A stretch of DNA of 64,000 bases from Atherinomorus stipes (Eukaryota > Chordata > Actinopteri > Atheriniformes > Atherinidae), in assembly GCA_023101725.1 (NCBI GenBank), contig JALJCO010013434.1, forward strand, positions 1,257,501 through 1,321,500, given 5' to 3'. Below are positions 56,701 to 64,000 of this stretch, piece by piece (position 1 is the stretch's first letter; each line of letters opens with the position of its first letter). Both the position numbers and the translations under genes were made by a program. The notes under the pieces were generated by a model, which was given only the letters and a program-made list of their open reading frames with translations, made no database searches and was not told the DNA's origin.

Positions 56701-59627
56701 TTACTTTAATCTGGGCCACTTGCTTAGAGCATACACAAAGAAGTTAAATCAGAACAAGGAGAAAAGTAAAGACTGCAGTGTTTCTTTTAGCTACAGATCA
56801 CTCTTTTATAAGCAGGAGTATAAAACATTTCCACACCTTTTCCTGTCTTAACATTGCTAAGAGAATAGTTAAAGGGCAGAATACTTTCTCACTACCTTCA
56901 CAACACAGAGAGAAAAGAAGAGGGAAAATCTTTTGACAAACAAAAAAAAAAATAAGCTAGAACTTTTTTATGCTGTGTGGCACACAAAGCAAAGGTGACC
57001 TCATCTAGTAGCTTCATATCTGCCATTAAGGCTAAGATTCTCTTAGGCTTGTAGTATTTATACTGGCTGGACAACATGCATGGTTCCTGCTCTGGTTCAT
57101 TCAATACCTGCATTATATTGGAAAATAAAAAAAAATGCATGAGTTGTAGGATTGCAGCTTTTGTGCTTTCAGCTGCACTCAGTGGAAGAAACATTAATGA
57201 GAATGGCAACATTGATGGGGAAAGCTGTAATCACTGAGGTCGTACGAGAGAAAAAGAACATACGAAACAAGTTTACTGAGGAGGACAAGAACAGTTCTGA
57301 TAGGAGAGATGAAAAGATGGCAGGCTATGGGCTCATGTGGAATATACTTCCTTGAGAAATTCAATTCCATGCATTTGCAAATAAAATGTGTGTGTGCAGA
57401 AAAGATTTATTCGTAAGGAATAGAAAATTGTCAAGTTACAAGAAGATACTATGAAATTACAAATGAGCTTTTTTTTTTGTACAGATACAAAGCAGAAAAC
57501 TGATTGTAAAAGTCAGTGCTCAAAATTAACTTCAACAACTGGTTGTAAAAACTGAAGTTATGACTGTAAAACACCTCACTGACTGGACGATGACATTTCA
57601 ATTGCAAATCAAACTGTATAATCAGAGGGAAGCTGGTTTTACTGTTCATAATTTCAATGAAGGTCTTGAATGTGACATTAATTTTGAAGATGGATGATAG
57701 CTTGTGAACTTCTGCAAAAGGCTGGGCCGCAGGCCTTCTGCTGCCCCACCCATATCTGGTCTTGCAGCTTAATCACAGTAGTGCTTCATGTTTCGCAGCA
57801 TCATTGAATGCTAACTTGCATCACCAAGGCACCCAGTAGCAATCAGGTGGTTTTACAATAAGACTAATCAGACTTCTGACCCAAAACTAAGGTGCAATGA
57901 CCAAATTATGAAAGCTCAGTAGTTTAAGCAAAGATTTATCTCTTCTATTGTGGAAAAAGGTACCCATTTAATGTCGTAAATGTACAGCATTTAGTAACTT
58001 CATTTTTACTTTATGTCATCCAACATCAAAATCCACTTCACTTTCAGGACTATCAGCGTTGTAGGCAACAAAACCAGCTGCTCTCGGACTGGACTGTTTG
58101 ATTTGTTGACACCGTCCTGTCAGTTTAGGTCCTTTTCAGTGTGGGAAACTCAAGATTTTGACTAAATTTTCTGCTTTGCATCTCAGAACAAAAACGCTTG
58201 GACTTTTTCTTTTTGTATTTTTTTACCCTCACAAATGTGATTCCTTTTTCAACTTATGCAACACACAGAGACCATTTCTTCTCTACAAGTGCACAAGCTT
58301 GAATTTCTTAAGCAAATATGTTTCACAGGGTGAAAAAGCTGATTTACAAGCACAAACTGGAACATTATATATAAACATTAACTTACAAGTTCAAACCTTT
58401 ATATGACCCTAATTTTAGTCTCAAACATCCATTATTCTTTCATTTTATGTGCTGGAAAAGCAGACTCTGGAGACCTTTATAAAATATGTATAATATACAC
58501 ATAAGTGAATGATGACAACCACATTTTTGCTTGCATTTAGCATTATATTCATACACAAGTGCAGTGATTTAAATACTCCAAGCAACTCCTTGCAGGTGTT
58601 ACAGGTGTAGTGGTAATGTACAATATGACCTGCAGTTATCTGACTTTGAGGATAACACAAAATAAAGTTCAGCTGTAAAATGTAAAAGAAAAAAATCCAT
58701 ATGCTGTTTACTAATTATTTTTACTGTCTGTCTATAACACCTTTCACGTAACCACTCCCTTAAAATCAAATGATCTGAGGCACTACGTCTCAATTCACCC
58801 ATTCATAATGCTTCATTTCAAAGCTTAAGTAAGCTGACACGAACCCAGGTTAATAAACCATGGACTTTGGAAAAAAAAAAGAGGAACAACAGCCTGTATT
58901 ATTGAGATTTCTATATTAAAACATCAATATGAAAAAAATGTAATTAAGACCAAAATGGTTAGAGCGTTATTTGATTTGAACCAGTCTGGTAATATGTCTG
59001 TTTACAGCAAGAATAGCAGCAGCAGTTAAGCCCAATGTTATCCGAAGGATAACAATTTAAACCCAGAAATATGCTGGGGCTCATTGCAGAGGCAGGCCTG
59101 GTCCCTTCCCCCCAAAAAGACCAACCACCCTCCAGCCTAACAAAGCTGCAAAAGAAATGTACAGTAAGATTTCCACAAAGAGGGCGGACAGAATTGCAGT
59201 GGATGCACAGACATTTAGCTGAGACACCCACAACAGCCAAACCAACAAGCACGGAGACAACAGCCTGTTGAAAGTCAAGAAGGAATAGGAAATTACAGAA
59301 GAACTGAATTTCAAAAACATTAAACCATACCGACTTTAAAACCTTACATTTAAATTTGCTTTTAGTCAGCTTGTATGTTATTGTAGCTGTACTGAAGCAA
59401 CACAATTTAACAAAGATACCCATTCATTTCCAAAAAAGTAAAAAGACAGACAAGTAGATTTTGGAAGGAAAAGATCAAGACTGATGGCAGCAAGCTTGGC
59501 AAGGAGGGGTGAAGCCTGATTGTAGTGAGACACCCCTCCCTTGAGAATGGCAGGGACATACCGCACAGTCAGATACTGGTGTGGCATCTGGAAACGGCTT
59601 GCAACGAAGTTTGGTGAGGAGGCTGCC
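50595..59627 (-). CDS. szt2: szt2, KICSTOR complex subunit SZT2, 3' part of gene, partial
   Basis: SZT2 is a very large scaffold (about 3,400 residues in human) of the KICSTOR complex, which holds GATOR1 on lysosomes and represses mTORC1 when amino acids are low. Nine exons (minus strand) carry the C-terminal 482 residues: 59627-59562, 56377-56351, 56266-56053, 55041-54864, 54777-54655, 54393-53877, 52833-52723, 50899-50831 and 50738-50595. They total 1449 nt, exactly 483 codons with the stop, and every junction is in phase. Landmarks are [22 protein letters not shown]-like [67 protein letters not shown] and [14 protein letters not shown]. These match the human C-terminus as I recall it. The first two exons are less certain than the rest. 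Convergent with hyi. Confidence 0.93.
50831..50899 (-). CDS. szt2: szt2 penultimate exon
   Basis: 69 nt in phase 0 at both ends; acceptor CACTTTAAG, donor AACA|GTGAGT. Encodes [19 protein letters not shown] followed by AGKT. Confidence 0.94.
52200..52440 (+). repeat. interspersed fish repeat (TATCCCAGCTATTATCAGGC family), copy 2
   Basis: Matches 21505-21905: CCTATCCCAGCTATTATCAG, GGCGGGGTACACCCTGGACA and GCCAACACAGAGTACCCGGA. Lies in a szt2 intron. Confidence 0.78.
52723..52833 (-). CDS. szt2: szt2 exon ([14 protein letters not shown])
   Basis: 111 nt, phase 0 at both ends; acceptor TTCCTGCAG, donor TCTG|GTAAGA. Encodes [17 protein letters not shown], then [12 protein letters not shown] and DDNGIQYL. 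Confidence 0.94.
53205..53347 (+). repeat. SINE-like/LINE-tail repeat, copy 3
   Basis: Contains CCTTAACCCCCACCAACTGC, AGCAGCCCACTGCTCTCAGG and AATGCAGAGAACAAATTTCC, ending ATAAAGTATAT. In the szt2 intron before the large exon. Confidence 0.68.
53350..53664 (-). mobile_element. family B element copy 3 (truncated, minus strand)
   Basis: The minus strand runs from GACCCACAATGTAAC (53662) through TGACTCGTTTTGATGGCACA to [16 protein letters not shown] at about 53416. It stops in a poly-T/A stretch next to the SINE-like tail, so the right end is lost. Confidence 0.75.
53877..54393 (-). CDS. szt2: szt2 exon (large, [17 protein letters not shown])
   Basis: 517 nt, the largest host exon here. Acceptor TTATGTGTAG, donor GCTG|GTAAGA. 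A conserved start ([20 protein letters not shown]) and end ([32 protein letters not shown]) flank a poorly conserved acidic/Ser-Ala-rich linker of about 60 residues. That linker is also variable between species in what I recall of SZT2. Confidence 0.94.
54655..54777 (-). CDS. szt2: szt2 exon ([10 protein letters not shown])
   Basis: 123 nt, acceptor TACATGTAG, donor TGAG|GTAAGA. Encodes [20 protein letters not shown] and [14 protein letters not shown]; the final Arg codon is split with the next exon. Confidence 0.94.
54864..55041 (-). CDS. szt2: szt2 exon ([15 protein letters not shown])
   Basis: 178 nt, acceptor GTAAATCAG, donor ACAG|GTGAAG. Encodes [32 protein letters not shown] and [12 protein letters not shown], leading into the [10 protein letters not shown] block. 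Confidence 0.94.
56053..56266 (-). CDS. szt2: szt2 exon ([16 protein letters not shown])
   Basis: 214 nt, acceptor TGTCTTGTAG, donor CAAG|GTGATT. Encodes [34 protein letters not shown] and [20 protein letters not shown]. Confidence 0.95.
56351..56377 (-). CDS. szt2: szt2 27-nt small exon (KDLYNGTLS)
   Basis: 27 nt preceded by a long pyrimidine tract ending CCATTTTTCCAG and followed by TCA|GTAAGA. It encodes KDLYNGTLS in phase 0 and joins directly to LSMLFTEEC of the next exon, 84 nt away. Splice sites are strong and the frame is kept. I cannot confirm the residues against an alignment. Confidence 0.65.
56378..59561. other. szt2 intron (if the flanking exons are right)
   Basis: 3.2 kb in which no exon, repeat or RNA gene could be supported. 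Confidence 0.4.
59562..59627 (-). CDS. szt2: szt2 probable exon ([14 protein letters not shown])
   Basis: 66 nt, phase 0 at both ends; acceptor CTCTCCATCAG, donor TGCG|GTATGT. Encodes [20 protein letters not shown] then CA. The size, phase and borders fit with the 27-nt exon downstream, but I do not recognise the residues with certainty. The intron between them would be 3.2 kb, long for this gene. Confidence 0.45.
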
Positions 59628-60419
59628 CTGATGGAGAGAGGACATGAGGTGGAACTAGGCAGACAGAAACACAGACAGATGGATGGAGAGGAAGACTGAG
59701 GATAATCTATTCTTTATTTATCTATTCTTTTTTAAGTGTTCGGTTTCTCAGGCCTTTTATACATAAATCCACAGTGCTTACAAAAAACCGAGAACAATGG
59801 TACTTGGATACAACCAAAGCCCACAAATCAGTAACAGAAAAAATATTGTTAAATAGTGAAATACTTTATTTTACATATGTGTCGAAGCTATTACATCATT
59901 AAAGCTTAAGAAATACAAAATCCATCCATGTTACATGGCTGCTAATTGCCTTATTACCTAATACTATGACTTTAACATCATCAACTTTACATTAAAACCA
60001 CCAATCAAATACACCTTCAACAAGGTGTCCTGGGACCTGCTCCTAAACTGAGATGAGGTCTAAATTAAACTGACAGATTTTTCAACACATTTCCACATAA
60101 ATTCTTTGTGTAATGAAGAATTAAAAAGACCATTAAACAACTTAAACCATTTTACCTGCTGTTGTTTCTATCATCTAAGGTTGATAGTAGTGATAAACCT
60201 TCAGTGCTGTGTATCTCAAATAATGTTTTGACAACTAAGTCCAATTTCTTCCATGTTCTCCCCTTACCGAATACAAGTGCTCTTCTACTGAGAAGTTCCT
60301 TCAAGCATTTAGATCTGCTAAGAGTGATAGACTAATAGTGTAAGAAGATCTGCTAGTGAAAACTAGCAAAGTGGCTCAGTGACGACATCCAGACTGGATC
60401 AGTACCAGGTAATATCAAA
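59628..60419. other. szt2 intron or upstream sequence
   Basis: AT-rich, nothing recognised. Confidence 0.4.
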
Positions 60420-60900
60420 GGATTATATAAGCTGGTCAAGAAAACTCTACATCCAACACAGAGCAAAACAGTGTATACCTTCATCATCAGCAATCTCCTA
60501 TATAGCAGCAAAGCATAGACAACTGATACCAGACAAGAGTAGAAAGTGAACGCTTTCCACATCCTCTGCCTTTATCACATCAAATGGAGAGATAAAGTAC
60601 CTCGTGCACAGATTTATGCTTCCTACTGTGTACGACTGCCCAGACAATGCAGGCTGCGCTGGCAGGGCCACATGCGCCAGATGATCATATCCAAAAGGAC
60701 ATTCTGTGAGGTGAACTAGCTTCTGGCAAGAAACCTCTCAGCTGCCCCAAGATGTGTGACATGGAAACCCTGGACAGAGTTGGGAGGATGAAGTAGCTGA
60801 GAGTAATAAATGGAACAACATGCGTCAGAGGCAGCTAAAGTTGGGGGAACGTAAGATCCAGACCGCAGCTGAGGAAATGAGTACCAGACAGAAGGTGCAC
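60420..60900 (+). mobile_element. LINE 3' ORF fragment (tail of a non-LTR retrotransposon)
   Basis: Reads LLYSSKAWTTDTRQ, then VNAFHILCLYHIKWRDKVPR and RQCRLRWQGHMRQMI, with stops in between. It matches the LLYGSETWT ... LRRILGI.W.D.VPN ... RRLRWLGH.RM tail that follows the reverse transcriptase in several fish LINEs. Heavily decayed. Confidence 0.7.
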
Positions 60901-60963
60901 ACTTACAATAGCCCCTTCAACCAGTTAAACCAGTCGTTGATGCAGCAGCGACTGTCATTCATG

Positions 60964-61493
60964 TACACACTCAAAAATAGAGGTACCAGTTTGTACTTAA
61001 AAGGGTACAAACGCTTGTCGCTGGGGGTGTTTCTTTTTGAAAGACATTTCCATATCCTTCGATCCTGGTCCATTTTTTGTACCTTATTAAGCTGTATCAG
61101 TAAAGTACAATTAAACCAATTAAAAATGATGAATAAAAGTCAAGAAAATAGAGATTATGACAACAATCAAAGATACTAAGAATAAATTAATAATTATCAT
61201 ATAAATATTAGGCCAAACACATATATAATTATACATATAATTATTGCTATGATTATTATGATAATCATAATACAACAGCTATTATTATGCTACTATTTAG
61301 AAGGACAGCTATTCATAGTTATTGTACGAGCTATGCACATTTTTCAATGCTGCAGGACCCTTTTTCAAGGTGTATAGGTACACTTCTGGCCTTATAAAGA
61401 CCAATATTGTACTTTTGAGAGTACATTTGTAAAAAAATGTACCTACAGGTACAGAAATGTTCCTGTCTCATACCTCTACTTTTGAGAGTGTAC
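60964..61493. mobile_element. inverted-repeat MITE (about 530 bp)
   Basis: Left end ACACTCAAAAATAGAGGTAC and right end inverse ACACTCTCAAAAGTAGAGGT. Subterminal GTAC-rich blocks (TTGTACTTAAAAGGGTAC; GTACTTTTGAGAGTAC) repeat the theme. The interior is AT-rich and non-coding. Confidence 0.75.
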
Positions 61494-64000
61494 TGGCCTC
61501 CTCAGCCAGAGCTGACACTGTTCAAGAGAAGCCGACACAACACACGAGGCTGCATAATCCAATGTTGACTGACTGACAGAGGTCTGTTGCTTAATTATTA
61601 TGATCTGTATTTATTGCTACTTTTATTTGTTTTAAGCAAATGTGTCTAGAAGAAATGCACAAAAAGTTGAAATATTGCCACATTTATTCATGTCATGTCC
61701 CTAAGGGTTTCTTCCATCACTGATTGGACCACAAATATGCAAGGATATTTTCATTTAATCCATTTCTGACTTACCATGTGGATATAGATTTGAACTGATG
61801 CAGTGACCTTTCTCTCTCAGATATTTTGGGCTTTTTCTTGCTTGTAACTACAGATCTGATTATATGTTTCTTTCTTGAGATCTGGCAACTCTGAAAATGA
61901 TCTTTGACAGCAGGGAAAAGACAGGGGTAATCTTGGTGGTCTAATAAGACTGAAAGTAATTAAAGGACAACAATTAAGAAGGGAATCAGAAAATAAAATA
62001 TCATTTTACAACTGTTCCACATCAACTATGCTATAAAGCACATAGCTTTATTTGGTATGACTGCAGCCAAAGTGTAGCTTCTTTCTACACACTGCAGCCT
62101 TAGGACTCTTGGTTTATGTCCTCTTTCACACACACTAAGCTGTTGCGCTAAGAAAGCCAAGACATTCTTAACTTTCTTATGCTTCCTTTGCACTTCTAAA
62201 GCAGGCGATGACAGAAAGGTCAGACAATCACATGTTGAAGGAGCAACGGTAAACGAAGAACTCCAACACTGCTAGACTTGGTCAACAACAAAATGACCAA
62301 TGACATATTAACCGGTGCATAGTTTGGACGATGTGCTTTGTTTATTAAGTTAAGAGGCAGATGAGACTATGGACTTTATTGTTTAACTACAGATGTATGC
62401 AAGGCCACTACTGCCTGCATTTGACCACACTGAGAAATAATGATAAAGGAGTGGAAAACAATACTTAGACGAGCACATAGGAGGAGAAAACAGCAAACAT
62501 TGCTGGCAATGAATCCTTCGGACAGTAACCTGCTCCAATCTCAGGGTGGTTTATTCATATATTTTCAGTACTTTGCTTAGTGGGAAACAGCAGACTAAAG
62601 TACTTTGTCTAATATCAGCACATATTCACATGCAGTCTCTCTGAATGTCTGGAAAATTTCAGGATGCAATACGTGTTAAAACTATAAAAACAGAAATTCA
62701 AGAAAAATGTACTGTAGGGAGCTGGATGCAGCCTGCAGTTTAGCTACACTTGCTGGCTAGATTGTTAGAAAAGCACAATTCTTGGGATTTAGACATTGAA
62801 TTATTCATTTAGTTTTGCAGCTGTGATGCGTTCAGCAGTAAAAAAGCTGATATGAATCAAGTGACGGTAAAGTGCAGCAATTATACAAACTAGAAGCAGG
62901 TATTTCAAGGGTTAATGGCAGCTTCCAGCAGGTGTTTCGTGCTGGCTAACACTACGTTGTGGCATACTGATGTACACTTTAAAGATTTACTGCAGTATGC
63001 TGGTCCAAAATGACGTTGTTCAACAGAACAGCTTTCTGCATTTTCCAGTTTAGCACAGTGACATGACGAGTACATTTGGCTACATTGTAAGTGCTGTCCA
63101 TGTATTTATGACTGCACCGCTCATCTCCAGCATCACCTTACAGTTTCCTCTGTCTCATTCTAATAAGAAGTGTTTCTAGCACTTATCAAACGAAGCTGGT
63201 ACTGCAGTTTTAAAACTTTCTCCTCACACAGAGTTGTTTGTCCATTTAGAGACACTGTACTAATGGTGGCACAATTATAGCAGCTGCCATGTATGTGGAC
63301 CCACGGCAAGTAGATATAAATGTCTCAATCTGAGAGAAAGAAACATACCAGTTATTTCAGTAAAGTTATTAGATACCAACAGAATTACAGTTTTTAATGA
63401 TATATTACATTTTTCCGTCATTGACCTTTGACTTTGTTAAACAATGCACCTTTAAAAACAGACTTCCACAATAATCATTATGTGGCACCAAATCTGTAAC
63501 TGGCAAAAACATCCGACTGCAGCAACAACTGAAACAAAATAAGACGTAATTACAGAAATGACCATTTACAGAGGCAATTATTCCACTAAATAATCACAGA
63601 GAAGGTTATGTAGACAGGCAAAGTGTTGGAAAATACACACCAATCATCACAATCAATAGTGTGATGAATGTCTGTGAGGGGCCAGTTTGTTTTCTGGTTT
63701 CATATTCAACTGTGTTTAAATATAATCCCAGTATCTAAATAATATCTGTAGCATTAATTCCACAATAGAGCTTCAAAATAAATTTCAAGACAGAACTCTG
63801 TGAAATTACGAACACACAAGAGTTTTTATTAGTTTTTACTTTTCCGATGGGAAAGGTGTCACCTTATGTAACAACATTATAGCTCGAGAATGCTTTAAAT
63901 CATATTTTACTATGTACATTTCTGCCTGATTATCAAATAAGCTCTGATATAGAAACAAAGGCCTAAAGTTGATGCTAAGCCATCTGAGCTACATATTTTG
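61494..64000. other. presumed szt2 intron
   Basis: 2.5 kb without an exon I can support on either strand. Conserved SZT2 blocks upstream of those listed were not found here. Confidence 0.4.

Noticed and set aside
56960..57107. Minus-strand open stretch after AATATAATGCAG ([19 protein letters not shown]...) as a possible szt2 exon
   Set aside because: The acceptor has no pyrimidine tract, no convincing donor follows, and the residues resemble nothing I know in SZT2.
58959..59423. 154-codon hydrophobic minus-strand open frame
   Set aside because: No homology that I recognise, poor codon pattern, no splice logic with szt2; likely chance in AT-rich DNA.
63270..63345. Minus-strand stretch after TTTCTCTCAG as a possible szt2 exon
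   Set aside because: It lacks a proper donor and reads without recognisable similarity in either open frame.

Overview
The window looks like nuclear DNA of a ray-finned (teleost) fish. It is AT-rich and intron-rich, and it is crowded with fish-type transposable elements: Tc1-like, hAT-like, TTAA-flanked foldback elements, an L1/Tx1-type LINE, other LINE fragments and a SINE-like tail family. Host genes could be read only by joining small exons with GT-AG borders and matching phases. I found no RNA genes, CRISPR arrays or bacterial features.

Three host genes are present, in the order ptprf (minus) - hyi (plus) - szt2 (minus). From memory, this matches the human 1p34 block SZT2-HYI-PTPRF, including relative orientations. 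ptprf (LAR receptor tyrosine phosphatase) is represented by its 5' part: a probable non-coding first exon at about 35.7-36.1 kb, an intron of about 19.8 kb, the signal-peptide exon (15.7 kb), two exons making Ig domain 1 (14.7 and 10.9 kb), the first Ig2 exon (10.1 kb) and, inside the next intron, an 18-nt microexon (4416-4433) encoding GGTPIR, the meA6-type insert of LAR-family receptors. The gene continues beyond base 1. hyi (hydroxypyruvate isomerase) is complete: eight exons from 42616 to 46779 encode 272 residues. szt2 (KICSTOR subunit SZT2) is represented by its last nine exons as read here, from the stop codon at 50595 up to about 59.6 kb, including a 27-nt exon; it continues beyond base 64000 or in exons I could not recognise. 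ptprf and hyi are divergent (promoters about 6.5 kb apart); hyi and szt2 are convergent.

The rest is introns and spacers filled with repeats, several with precise target-site duplications that give their insertion order. A TTAA-flanked foldback family (three copies) has inserted into a Tc1 transposase gene (39.6 kb), and a 212-bp hAT MITE has inserted into the end of another copy (12.2 kb). A 1.2-kb hAT-like element sits inside a second Tc1-type relic (17.2-18.4 kb). A second TTAA-flanked family (7.0, 28.4 and 53.5 kb) carries a small basic ORF. A CpG-rich element with about 15 GCGTC motifs lies 0.7 kb upstream of hyi. Two stretches (13.44-14.19 kb and 24.06-24.42 kb) look like low-quality sequence inside foldback elements. 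I see no novel multi-gene system. The most useful observations are the microexons and the small ORFs carried by the TTAA elements.
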